64,000 bases of DNA from Phoronis australis (taxonomy: Eukaryota; Phoronida; Phoronidae). Position 1 is the stretch's first letter. Every line of letters begins with the position of its first letter. The position numbers were made by a program, and so were the translations under genes. Below the pieces are notes generated by a model. The model was given only the letters and a program-made list of their open reading frames with translations. It was not told the origin of the DNA and made no database searches. Below are positions 10,512-24,600 of the stretch, piece by piece. The DNA lies in contig NMRA01000156.1 of NCBI GenBank assembly GCA_002633005.1, positions 244,894 through 308,893 of the forward strand. Direction: 5' to 3'.

Positions 10512-13500
10512 CTGCGTGACAAAGAAAAACTCCAGTGAAACGAGCAAACAAGCAAGCAAAATGAAGTTCATTACTGATACTGATGTTCCCATATAGTTTA
10601 TAAACGCTCGAGCAACTCCAGTAAATGCAGGACACAGACCTGCTCACACTCAACTTGTAAAATCCTTACTTTTGTTAGTTTCACAATGTTGATACAGGAA
10701 CTTTCCTTTTAAGGATCAAAGAATAGTTGAGACTGATTTTATAACGCAACGTGGCCTAAATCCAAAGTGAGTTTCTTCACTGGAACATTGGTCTAATGTT
10801 GCTATAATAGTAAAAGATTTGAATCACTTTTTCAAGTGGTAATGAACTTCACGCTCAGTTGAAGCAACTCGCGTTTCATTTAAACCACCTTGCACAATAA
10901 CATCGGCCTCAACTTGTCCCTTGATCAGATGACAAGTGATTATTGGTCTTGCAAACAACTGACAGTTTGTTATTGCTAGAGACCATGTACAGAAAAGAAA
11001 TTAACACGCCGTGACAACTCAACTCGTGGAGCCTTGTCTTAACCAATAACGGCCTGTGCGTCCTTTCCAAGCTCAGACACCACACCTCATGACAAGAATC
11101 TTACGTTGACACCCAAACTGGACTCAACCGGTTTGCCTAACTCAGGAATTGCAGGTTTGAATCAAAGACCTCATGCTGCTGCGGTTAATTAAATTGCCTC
11201 AAGCTGCTGATGTTATCGTTCTAGATAATCAGACCACACACTGTGGCGACAATTTTTTTAAAATTTTCGATTTGAAATTTTTTGAATAGCATATTTGAAT
11301 CGTTCATGAAAAGTAGATGTTTGGTTTTTGAATTTTTAAAATGGGACAAGAAATGTGACTTTTAGCCTGTGAATTTTCCCGAATGTTGCCCAGAGCTCGC
11401 GCGTTGTTCTGTGCCTCATTAATTCTGTGGGGTGTGCAACACAATGGCTAATTACCAAACTAGCAGGGGGCGTCGGATTTTGAGGTAGGCCAAGTGTCAT
11501 TGTACAATTTTTGGAACTTATTTTGAGCATGGAATAATTTGAGACCATTTTCATAACGTTGGCTTTTTGGACGGAATGAGAGTTTCAACCACCTTCAACC
11601 TTTCCTTCAATGCTTGTCTTAAAACATCTCTCATCTTCAATGTGACGAAGAATGATGAAAAGAAAATCAAACAAATCTACGAACTGCAGAGAAATAAAAT
11701 TTTAAAAGGTGCAAAATGCACTCAGTTCTAAGCGTGGTGTTTAGCAATTATCTAGTAAATTTACAGACAGTTCATGACATCGCACAGTAATCATCGTCAG
11801 ATGACCACTACAACATCCCACAAGATCAGACAGCCCGAGGGTTTCCACACAAAATGCGTTCTCGCTTTCCATGAGTTGTCTATCGAGAAAATCAATTTCA
11901 TTTTTCTTGAGTTATTTTTCACACAAAAAAGAAGACACATAGTAATTTTTACTGACGGTTGTCAAACAAAATTAAATGTATGAATTTGCTAGGCGACCAG
12001 TGAAATTATCATTTTATAGATTTAATGAAAGTTTTTACCATGGCTTTCAACGTATGAATATTAATCTTCTGATTTTCTCTGTCAGTCACAGCAACACCAC
12101 ATTTTGACAATTGCAACACCTCATGGACCAGTCAGTCGTAGACTACATGATAATTTGACCATAACAATACCCCACAAATCAGTCAGTCACAGGCAACACC
12201 CCATTTTGACCATTACAATACCCGACAGACCAGTCAGTCATAGGCTACACAATAATTTGACGATAACAATACCCCACGAATCAGTCAGTCATAGGCAACA
12301 GCACATTTTGACCATTACAATACCCCCAAAGACCAATCAGCCATAGGCTACACCACATTTTGACTATTACAACACCCCACAGACCAGTCAGTCATAGGCT
12401 ACACCACATTTTGACCATTAAAACATCCTAGAGACCAGTCAGTCACAGGCAATACCACATTTTGACCATTACAACACCCCACAGACCAGTCAGTCATAGG
12501 CTACACCACAATTTGACCATCATAACACCCCATAGCCAGTCAGAAATATTACACCCATTTGGCCAGTACCAACCTGCCTGCACTTTGGCCACAGTCGTAG
12601 CATGTCTATCACAGTTATTGGTCACCGGCAGGTGTAGACTACGCTCCAAATCACCTGGGGAGACAAGACACATGAACAGCCTACATGCAGAATACAGTAC
12701 AACACAATTGCCGAATGACAGAAACTTAAGTGACACCACATCTCTAAATTACTTGTGGCTCGAATCGAACTAACATTTAAATTACAATGCATTTTATAAC
12801 AAAAACACAATCTCTTAGTGGCAAACACGGTACAAGCAGAATTGCTGAAACTCTTTCTGTGCGTCTCAATTCTCATGACTGGAAAGCATTGCAACTATAA
12901 TTCATTTGTTGATTATTGTCATATCGCATTTTCCCCGTCTTCTGGGACCTTAGGGAGGCACGATCTAAACAAAATTTGAACTCTAGCTCTGCAAAAAGGT
13001 GTCTCAAAAGTACTCTAAATGTATTGCTTAATATCTTATTGCCTACGCTTACAAATGAATAAGTGGCGAAAGCTTCTTAAGAGTCACTGAATGCAAAATA
13101 CACGCCTTCACCAAAGGAGTCGGTGGACTTTCAGGGCCCTCGATTTTGAGGCACAATATCATATCAGCCCCATTCGAATGTTAAAAATATTTGAAAATTA
13201 CACAAAATTCTCATCATCAAGCCCAAGAATTCCCTCCAATGAATAAAAAATACTTTCAAGGTTAGAATCACTTCTGCAAAATGTTAATTTTGGCAATTTG
13301 ATGAATTGCTGATGAGGGGTGGAAATTTTCGCTCAACCAAAAAATCACCCCAGGTGAGCTAGGGCCTCAGCTTCACAATGTTAGTAACATTTAAGGTAAC
13401 CGAGGTACCTTTGTTACCAAGTGTTACATTTCTCCATAATTATATTTTCTAGTATGTTTTAATCCATGAAACCACAAATATCCATGACAAGCACAAAAAC

Positions 13501-16500
13501 ACACACCAGACCTTTTTTTAGTGACATCACCATGTTTACAGAGACAGACATAACTTTTACAAACACTTTACTTTAGTCATTCCCTGATAGATGTAAAAGC
13601 ATGTTCTAAAACCAAATTTTTCGCAGGATGGCAAAGTGTAGGGTGAATTTTTCAATGCGAATGTATTCCACACCGAGTTTGAACCTTGTGCTACAAAAAG
13701 CAGCAAAACACAACTCCAAGAACTCAGATGTGTGAGCGTTACACCCCCATTTTATCGAGATCTAAATCGTCAAATTGTAGCAGTATTGTTCTCTACAGCC
13801 ACAGTTTGGTGGATACGAATTCAAGTCCGCCTGGTGAAAAATGATCATCAGACTGATATCAATCCAATCATCATTCATGGAAACCTCTTTTGATCATTTA
13901 TCATTGCTCAGTGATAAGAAATCATATAACTTATCACAAATGATAACAAACTTTACATGAAAATTACACCAACCATACACTGAGATCTTATCAGCCATGT
14001 CACAATATACCATAGAAAAAAAAATCTTCTACGATAAATTATGATTGATCAAGACTGCATGTGTGTCGACAGAATTCTTTTTAGGGTATGCAATTTTCTG
14101 CTATGAAGAGCAATGACAAAAAGAGGAAAATTTTCCAGGTAACATATGGTCGATAAATAGGCTTATATGACAGAAATATGTTTTGTTTTTTAGAGCTTAT
14201 CTACAAGAAACAAATTTTCACCTAAAAAAGTCGGAATAATGAAAAAGAGATGAAAGAGGAAACTAACAAGAAATAAGAAGAAATTGAAACCAAACAAGAG
14301 GAAATCCTCTTAAAAGAGGAAAATTACAAGCCCCAGTAAAAACAGAATGCCGATAACTAAGAAGCTGCATGTTACCCTGTTGAAAGAACTCTTCACAGAC
14401 GCGTTCGCTCCACGCGCTGCTCTCTTTCCAGTTGCGACATGGGTTACTTATGTCTGCACACTTTATCGCGATCTACAACACAAGACGAACAATTTAAAGA
14501 CACTATGAACCTGCCTTTCGTTCCATTTAGGACATCAATAGTTATAAATCTTAACTTAACTTATTCCTTCCTGGGCATTGGAAGAGATGACGGATTTTTA
14601 TCGTCCGACATCAAGCTCGACAAGTTGGCGTGTATTTTCAGTGACGAGCATCGTCTCGAGCACTTCCAAAGCCAAGGAATCATTTCTCATTTGAGAATGG
14701 AACAAGATGGGACCAACTTTATAGCATAAACTGGAGGTGTAAAGCTAGTTATTTGTTCGATGGCCAAAGTCAGGGTTATAGCCATTTTAAGGGAAACACA
14801 TTAGATACTAGGAATTTCCACCCACAGAGACTCCACATGTACTGCCACCGGACAATAATGGGAAACCTCCACAAATTATATAATCATAGGCCTGCATTGG
14901 GAGCCATAATTATTAAAATTTATTACAGGTTTGAAGGGATTCCCAAAATAAATAGTACCAGCAATTGTAAGTCAAAAACGAGGCTTTTTCATGTTTATAG
15001 TCATCAGGTAAGTCATTAATTCTGGATCCCATTTTGTAACTGTTACATTGCTTTTAAGAATATATTTGTAAATAGACTAGACACACCACATATCGTAAGA
15101 TGTATTTTCCATTTAGAGTCGTCCCCCATTGCAAAATTATGCCCAGGCTTACTTTTAGGTCACATGAAAGGCCAAAAATGGTTCCCTCAACATATGTCCT
15201 GGGGTTTATTATTGGACATCCAACAGAGACAAAGCAAGCATTCCAGAAGGCTTTCGATTAAAGTACAATGGCNNNNNNNNNNNNNNNNNNNNNNNNNNNN
15301 NNNNNNNNNNNNNNNNNNNNNNNNNNNNNNNNNNNNNNNNNNNNNNNNNNNNNNNNNNNNNNNNNNNNNNNNNNNNNNNNNNNNNNNNNNNNNNNNNNNN
15401 NNNNNNNNNNNNNNNNNNNNNNNNNNNNNNNNNNNNNNNNNNNNTCTCCCAGATTCCATTTGACAGTTTGGAGGTGCGAATGTCTGACAGGCAAAATCTT
15501 GGCTAATACTCTGCCCTGGCACCCCCCCCCCTAACTCAAAATCCTGGATCTGCCCCTGAAGTATACATCCGGAACAACTTGCACTGCGTAAAAACAGGTC
15601 AAATGTGTCGTGTGAACGGCACATTAGTCACACTAATGCCACCTACCTGGAGAACAAAATGGCGATGCCCAGCGACAGAGATGTCTAGATTTTCCTTATC
15701 TAAATGTGTCTGAAAATAGATGCACAGAAATCAGACTAGAAACAAATGGCATAAAACAACAAGATTTCTGATCCACTCAAACTGGTCATGTTCCAGAACA
15801 AAAACCGAACAAACTAAGTGTATGAATTGTGATCCTGTAACATTGTACGGTAAATGTACCAGAGTACAGAAATAAAATACAAGCAATGTCAGTATTGCCT
15901 AACTGAGAAAGTAATGACAACAAACACTTCAAGACCTAAACATCCAACCGACGAGTAAACACAAGTTTGGTATAGGGCAAAGGAAAAAGGTCAAGAATGG
16001 GGGACAAGGGTTAAGGGTCAAGTCTTACTTTGAACCGTGTATAGAATTCCTGCTGCCTGGTCATGTCTGTTGCTAAAATAAGTGACTTCACCTGCCAAAT
16101 CACTTCGTCCCTAGAAACAAAACAAATTAAATAAAAACTACACACCCGGGTTTCATTCCAGTAACATAAATATGATGCTCATGCGAAATTGAAAGGAATA
16201 CGATCTATAGACAAAAATGAAAAACTACGGGACCTCGGCCTGCTTTGAGGTTCCCCAGGTTAAATACCAATTGAAACCAATTCAACTTAACATGAAAAAC
16301 ATGCTTCTGACATTACTACGGAGAATCTAACTTGTAATCACAGCATGACTGCATGAAATTTCCAAGCCAAAACACACCTCCCCAGCACATGGCACAAAAT
16401 GGCCATGTTGCAATCTTAGGGGTATGGGTGATTATACAAACTGGACACACTATTAACACTAATTTGAATATAATTAGGTGGCCCATCAAAAGAGAGAAAA

Positions 16501-19500
16501 AAAGAAAAAAAACATCTTGATTTGTTACAAGCAACTCTTAACTTAGCACCATCAGTTTAATCTGTATGGACTTAAAGTCGCACATCAACTGCTGAACAAA
16601 TACATGTGAATTGCTCAAGAATACCGAGCATTCAGAGTAGAATGTTCTGGCTACTTGGGTCAGCCTATTATTATGAAAAACAATTATAATATTTACGTCA
16701 GACTGACCAATGTTAGAATAAATTTCCCAGAATCGGACAATTCCACAACACAATATTACTTTGGAATGAACTTCCCAAACTATCACCAAATTCATGTTGT
16801 GACAAAACCATTACTTTCACACAAGAGATTCGTTTTTTGCCTAAACACTAGAGCGAGTTACTGATTGTAGGCGTTCAACTTCTGGAGGAACAAAGTAGAC
16901 AATGACATCTACAATGACACGTACAATGACACATACAATGACATCTACAATGACATCTACAATGACACGTACAATGACACATACAATGACATCTACAATG
17001 ACATCTACAATGACACGTACAGTGACACCTACAATGACACCTACAATGACATCTACAATCTGAATATTTTAAACAATGAGCATGGTACTCACTCATGTTG
17101 TGTTTTTATTTTCCAGGATTCTTTTGAGGTACAATTTTCATTTTATGCGAGTTATTGTTCCAACAAAAAGAATTTTAAAAAAATTAATTTATTTATTTCA
17201 CTAAAAAGTTGACAAATGATACATATTTATTTCAAAAGCGTAAAATAAGGCAAAACGATGGTATATGTATATGTAAACCTAGACTTAAGTTGCAGGATGA
17301 ACAAAAATTCATTGCCACGGTTCATCTGACTTTTAGTAACTTTTTCCACAATATAACTGTTGCCTAGTTAACTGAATGTATGAACTCACAGTATTTCACA
17401 AAATGAGATGAGGGTGTTTCCATCTGAACATTTTCCCAAAATGCTCACAGTTTTTCCCATTTCACCAATTTTAAAAGTAGATTAAACGATTTTTATGATT
17501 TCTCAGGTTGTCCGTAATGAGTGGGGACTCAGGGCAACTCACTCACCACACTTGCCTAGTCGGGTGTTAGTATGGAACCCTGGGAAAATCCACTTACCCA
17601 GGATAATGAGAGCCACTTACCACTCTTGCCTAGTCAGATGTGAGTGGGGAACCCTGGGTAACGCAAGCGACTTACCACTCTTGCCTAGTCAGGTGTGAGA
17701 GGAGCTCTGACTCATGCAGGATGCCAAACACTGATCGGAAGTGGTGGTTCTCTAATACTGACCCATTCTACAACAAAGTGTAACATAAACATGGCCATTA
17801 GATAATGCAGAACATATCCGAGGTGATGTCACCTCCCTAATAGTAATCAATTAGTCAAATTTCATGAAAATCTGTCAAGTAAGTCCAAAAATACCTTAGC
17901 AAACGTAAAAAATTAAATTGCCATTAGGAGGAACATGGATAATCGGATCCAGCCGTCTCCTGTTAAGTCAACGATATACTTCCAAAGTTCACAGAGATCC
18001 AACAGGAGATACATCCTCAGACACGAAAGACACTAGGGAGACCAGGGTAACCATACCCGTCTGAAAATCAATGCCAGTCATGCTCTTGGCAGTAGGAAAG
18101 CATCTGCCAATTTTCACCATGATCCTATGGGCACTTTGAAGGATACAGAGGCACTAAAAATAATAAAATTGGCCACTAGGCGGTACAGAATACATTAGAT
18201 CTATCCCAAACTGAAAGGCGAATGCTTGCCTCAACATAAGATGCCATAATAACATTACAGAATATCACAAAATGTGTGTGTGTGTGTCTTACCCAGAAAG
18301 CTTCATAACAATCCACTAAAAACATTTCAGTGGGACGCGCAGTTTTAAAAAGACTTGGCAGTGAAAGTGTTAAATGCTGATAAGAACCAGTCCATAAATA
18401 GCAATGATGTAACATGACCATGACCTACATCATACAGTGCAGCAAGGTGATTGGATGTCTTGATGAGGAATGTCTGATTGACGCCCGGGTGGTCGAGGTC
18501 GTGAGCGATCGATGCCAGTAACGAAGCGAGAATCTCCAGTGGACGGATGTGTGACGAGATCTGGAGTAAATAAGCGAGACGTAAATCAAAAGTGGGTCAT
18601 GCTTACCAAAACTGGCCCCTGACATTGCGATTTTTCCTTGCAGTGTGTGCGATGCAGTTTCAGCAGTAAATGAGTTTTGTGCATAGCAGCGCAGACTTGC
18701 AAGAAATTGCAGGGAAAAACGTAGCTTGATATTTCAAGTAACATAATTGCCAGCATTCTTTCTGTGTCTATTCAAAAAAAGTGCTACTTGAAAATCTCAA
18801 ACCATGTTAAAATGCTCCAAGTAGTGTTCAAAATCTAAAGCCATGTTTAAAAAGCCTGAGTTTTTTCCGCTTTACTGGCCAAATGGTTCTAGTCATACAT
18901 GGTTCTGCTGTAAAAATGATGGCCATTTGTGCTAGGCTTAGATATTTAAGCCGAACCCTGAAAATAATTACCGTGATGTGGACCTAAATTAGCGTAAATA
19001 ATAATGGCTACCAACAGCCATCATGTTATATCTATGTATCATATAGGCACGAAACTGTGCTCATTGCCAGAACAAACAGTGATAACAAAGTGATTCCCAC
19101 CACTGAATACACCATAAAGAAGTTTGATACAGGCAAGGAAGACAACCAAGTGGTTGGTTAGAAATTAGCACATGAAATAAAAAGAGATTTTGCGAGAGCG
19201 GAAATTGAGTATCGGCATACAATAATCGTAAATTCTTATTTGGTGTATCATATGTTGGATGGAAAAATCATTAAATAAAATTTCACTCATCATTCCTATC
19301 TTGGAGAGTTGTTACCATAGTTTCTACACGTCATTCTTAACTACTAATACATGGAGTGGGAGAGGTACAGTAAGCCAAAACCATTCAGACAGAATGTCCC
19401 CGAACTCCCGTCACGACAGCTGGCTGCAAAAGCCAGATTAATCATTAGAGTAGACTTCTCTCTTGACTGAGAATAAAGGAAAATGAACAGTGAAGATAGT

Positions 19501-21625
19501 AAGCNTGTTGAGAAGTGTAAAAACTCAGCTCGCATTCGTTGGAAATTCCAGGTCGCATTTTGCGACTTTATACGAGCTGACAAAAATCTCAGCTCGCATT
19601 TTCAAATTTCAGGTCGCAAATGCGACCTGCAGCTCGTTATGTCGAGCCCTGGTAAGCCATCAGCAATTTAGAATTTTGCTGTCATAATGATTATAGTTAT
19701 TACCAATCATTTTTGCTGTTAACATAATTAGCCATCGTAACGAGGAAATGACATTTTGTCTGATTACTTACGTCTGGTACTGTATGATGGTGGAGTCACA
19801 TAACTTGCAGTAGCATTAAAAACACAAATTACCATAACTAGGTTCAGTGGGATTGAACGCCATTTTCAATTCTTAGCTTTATACTGTAAAAACCTTTGAA
19901 AAGGTATAAATTCTCGCAGACAGTGATTTTTTTTCTTAAATTTCCAATCAATATTTTGATGCAATCAAGTAAAACCCAAATACAAGCAGGCTTCCATCAC
20001 GTTTTAGTCGTTTAAAAAAATGCTTGAAGCAAAATGTTTTCGACTGATTCTCTTAGGATCCACATTAATAATTCTTTTTATATTTCCATGAGGGGGCGTT
20101 AGTAGCTGTACTTCATTCATGGTTACGCTTATTTAGTTGCTAACGTTCCCTTATTCTCATGCTTAGTGCCTTTGCTGCGTCTCAGTGCGCTGGATAGCCT
20201 TTGTTACGTGGGCCATGTAGGCGAGACTGTATGTGTCGGGCACTTCGCTAGCGACAGGCTTCAGAGAAGGGTGTGTTTTCCTTCCTTGACCTATGTGGAA
20301 TTGAGCGTATGTCATGTGGAACTGAACTGCACAATGTATGCGTTGAGGTGAAATACGCATTTTTGGCGTTCACTGGAGATTTGCTTTGTTAAATTTCCAT
20401 TACAGACTTCAAAATAATTTCCCAGAATATAATTCGATCTTCAATGAAATTTGACAATTCTTTTGAAACCTACTATCCGGGGAGATTACAACAAACTCTG
20501 CACTTGGCAATGTCGTAACTTACCAGGGTTACAATTCTGATCTCGTGAAGGTAATTTAGATTCCAACTTTTGAAATCAGAAGCAAAAAACGTCAAAAGTT
20601 TTTCACACGTCACTCAAAACAAACCAGACACAGAATGATCCAAGCATTGTTTTGTACTTCTTGTTTCAAAGACAGCAAGCAAAATAGGCTGGACCAGGGG
20701 TACATGGGCCATTATCTCAAGCCAAATTCAAACTACTTACCAACTTTTCCTTGAGATAGCAATGCATAGCTTGAGTAACGTCAGCAGCGTGAACTGCATT
20801 GTGATATGGGTTACTATGGTAACCATCTTCTATCAATGCTGAAACAAAGAAACTGCACACTTTAGACTCTCGATGCAGCAAAAGTGGAGAAAGCGAAACT
20901 CAAAAGGGAGTATGCTGACGTACGTCTGCAAAGGTTTCATAAATTGACGATTACCGTCAGTGGTAACCAACTTCGATCCTTACTGGGACAAAGGAAACTG
21001 TGGTTCATAGGTTCAAGCAACTATAATAACTTTTCAACAATGCAACCTGAAACGGATCAACCGGAGGTTCATGGTATAAAAAGTTGCAGAACACCACAAT
21101 TATGTTACATTACATACTAACGTTGATGGGACGTTTTTTAATGTTCTAAATCTAACAAAACTTTCTCTTTCAGTGCAGTGAGTCATGCACACCCTTGTTA
21201 AAAAAGCATGAAACTGAAAAACTGAACGCTAAGTTAGCTGCTAAATTTAGCAAGCCTTTGCTAGGATTGCTTTCGATTCTACTGTTGCCGCTAGTTAGTT
21301 CTAATGCCACTACTGACACATATTAGTTGTCGATACTAGTCAGCTGCTCAAGTTTCTAATGCAGCAACAAGTTAGCCGATCGTGTTGGTTAGCTAGGTGC
21401 TGACACTAGTCAACTTCAAATTAGCTACTGTTGCTCCTACTGCCACTGAATTGCTGATGCTAAGACTAGTCAACCTCAAGTTAGCTAGTATTGCTGCTGC
21501 CAATGAATAACTGCCGACGCCAACACTAGACAACCTCAAGTTCACTACTACTGCTGTTGCCACTAATCAACTGCTGATGCTAGTTTGCTATTGATGCTAA
21601 AGCTAGTTAGACGCTGATTTTACTA

Positions 21626-21682
<57 letters not shown>

Positions 21683-24600
21683 ATTAGTAAGCTGCTGCTA
21701 GTAAAAGGCTTCTGAAGCACTACAGCTCAATAGCCACCACTGTTGCTACATAAAGACAATACTACGTTTGGTGTTGCTATAAGTTAGTCAGATACTAACT
21801 TCTAGTGGAGCAGCTACTAGTAATGAAACGACAATTATTGATGAAGGACCAGCTACTTACTTATGCACTTCATCAGCTTAACAATGTCTAGCTGGAAACT
21901 GTGCAGCAGGTCGTACTCTTGAAACAAGCGCAAACTCATGTGGAACAAGGCCCGGCCTGCAATGAAGATGACACCATACAAAGGTACATCCGAAGCAGTT
22001 GGGGTTACTAGGCAACACTCTCACAGGCATAAGTTGCTCGTCACTATGTTTAACGCACACAATCGTTCAGAACTTTTTATTCCCTCGTGGTTCAGGCAAA
22101 AGTTGGTAATAAAATCGGCACTGGATTAAAGTAGCAGTGAATCGAGAGAAAAAAATGACTGAGAATATTTTCCACTGAAAGCTCCCCCCACATCATCATT
22201 GACGAGTTCTTGACATGTTTTGCAAACCATAATAACAGTACTTAACAATCCCAATACACAAGTTAAAGGCGAAAGCAACCTTTTTTCATGCCACTTTTAG
22301 CAAAAATAAGGTTCGTTGATTATCCCACACACATTTTTCACTTAATTACAGCTTTTCGTAATTTCATTAATTTCTCGTCCTCTTCTACGGAAGTGACGTT
22401 TTGGGAGGCAAGAGTTTCGCGCCAATTTCTTTTCATTATAGTCTGACTGTTAGAGCTGTCAACATGCTACGCCGTTGCTGCGTGTCGGGATGTACTCATT
22501 ATCGTCTCACACGCGCTTTGGGTACCTTGCGTCGCTTTCCGAAGGATGACACACTTCGTCATACTTGGCTAGCTCGTTCATGTGAAGAACACAGCGCTAC
22601 CCGTCCATGCAACGTACAAAGCAGTGGTTGATTCCCGGCAGTGCCCCGTCGGTAACCCCGAGAAGTGCGTTTTTGAAGCGAGAAGCCTAGCAAGTGGGAC
22701 AGTTCTTCCTCTGTACTTGAGACGATAATGAGTACACCCCAGTACGCAGCAACAGCGTGGCATGTTGACTGACTCATAAGCAAAAGCAAACGACGACCGA
22801 ACTTATCACAACAGAGGTAGAACAATGACTGACTCGACTGCTCTCACAGTCAGACTATATGAAAAGAAATTGGCGCGAAATTCTTGCCTCCCAAAATGTC
22901 ACTTCCGGAGTAGACGAGTAATTAATTAAATTACGAAAAGCAGTAAATAAGTGAAAAATATCTCTGGGATAATCAACGAACCTTATTTTTGCTAAAAATG
23001 ACATGAAAAAAGGTTGCCTTCGCCATTAAGGAGTCTTAATTACGAGGGCCCAGAGGAACAAAACCAAGTCCTAGTCCGACACAACACTACTTACCATTGG
23101 TCAACTTGTCCAGGTTGAACACGTTAAAACTCCAATCACCGACGGTTGACAGCAAGCGCTGAAAAATACGAAAACAACAAACATGAATTGCTACACCAGG
23201 GGTGGATCCAGGGGTAGATCCAGGGGTTGTTTTTACATCGCTGTAATGGAATATTCTCAAGCCCCCCTGTTTGACCTTTGTTGGGAGCCCGCACAATGTC
23301 TTGGATCTGCCCGCGGCTGTAGCCGGTTCAGACACTGATGTGTAACTTTATTTCTAGCATTTCAGAATTAAGCAGTCATGCCTAGTTAGCAACTGTTTAG
23401 CATTATCCAACATGCATAACACCAAGTGGAAGATGATAAGACACAAGGGACCAATCAGCAGCAATGCTTCAGTCATAACTGATGCTTTTTCAAGCTTCTG
23501 CAACACATGCTGGAAACGCCGTTCTCTAGCACAGAAACTTCCGTGTGTACAAATCCAGTAACAGCTAAGTTCTCTGATGCCGGAGATTTCCATGAATACA
23601 AGTTCAGCCAAATAACATCGTGGGCGTATGCAAGAGTATCCCGAAAGTATACGTATTAAAGAAAAAATTCCATGATTAAACCACAGCATTTCCCTACACC
23701 AAACACTTCACCATTTCAATCCCAAACAAGAAAAGCAAGTGGTTCCAGCCATTTACTTGGATTTGAGTTTTGGTCTCCCACACGAAAATGCCATCAGCCA
23801 GATACATGGGTCGCGCTTACATTCAGAGATCTCTAGTTAGGTCGGCTGATTTTTTAGCAGCTGTGCTTCAGTTGAACTTCTATAGCTACCTGTACCCAGG
23901 CCTAATTTCTCGAATAAACATTTGACCAGTTGCATGTCAGTCACCTCAAGTTAACTTACACATTTGCACTATCGACAGTATCACTGAAACAAAGTCCAAG
24001 CCAGTAACAGGATTGCAAAGGGTTATACTGGTTAAATTACAAACAAAGTGAAACAAAAAAGTGCCGAGAGAGACTGACAAGTGACGCGCCACAGTGAAAT
24101 GTGGTTACACTGCTTTCAAAATCGAGGAACCATTTGTTGACTGGATTTCTTCAACACTAAAGGAAGAAAGCTTCAAAGTGCCAACCAGAACACCATTTTG
24201 CATTCAGTCCTGGAACCAGGTCATTTCAACCAACAAATCTTTTCGCACATGCATGATGAGCCATCATCTCAAGTTACAGATCCTGGTCTTTAACAATAAT
24301 GAATAGCCAGGTCTTCCAAATCTTAGATATTACAAACTTGAAAAAGGAACAAGCCAAGGGATCTAAATCGACAACTGACTAGGGTAATTCTTCAACTCTT
24401 TTGCACAAAAAATAACTGCAAAAATTGAAGTTTTTCTATTTTTCAAAGGCTGTAAATAGCCAAATCTTTCCCCACTGTTGTTTCATGACATATATACACC
24501 AAGCTAATAACACACTAAAAAGTTCTTAATCTTTGTGCAGAAATTTGACACAATAGAATTTCACTTGTCGGCCATGCTGTGTGCAAATTACAGACAGACC

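Noticed and set aside
12078-12545. CRISPR-like regular spacing
   Set aside because: Units are tandem without unique spacers, and the genome is eukaryotic.
12104-12773. Long open frames with repeated TITIPH...VSHR peptides
   Set aside because: They are readings through the 51-bp minisatellite, whose unit length is a multiple of three. No splice or family support, and PDE7 exon 13 is on the other strand here.
15164-15624. Open frames spanning the N gap
   Set aside because: They consist mainly of undetermined residues.
16875-17096. Cys/His-rich open frame (CHCRCHC repeats) resembling a metal-binding peptide
   Set aside because: Direct reading of the 12-bp satellite on the minus strand.
22401-22825. 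A functional THAP-domain gene
   Set aside because: Two truncated opposite-strand starts within a foldback element, neither with a complete THAP C2CH or downstream domain; treated as a transposon relic.
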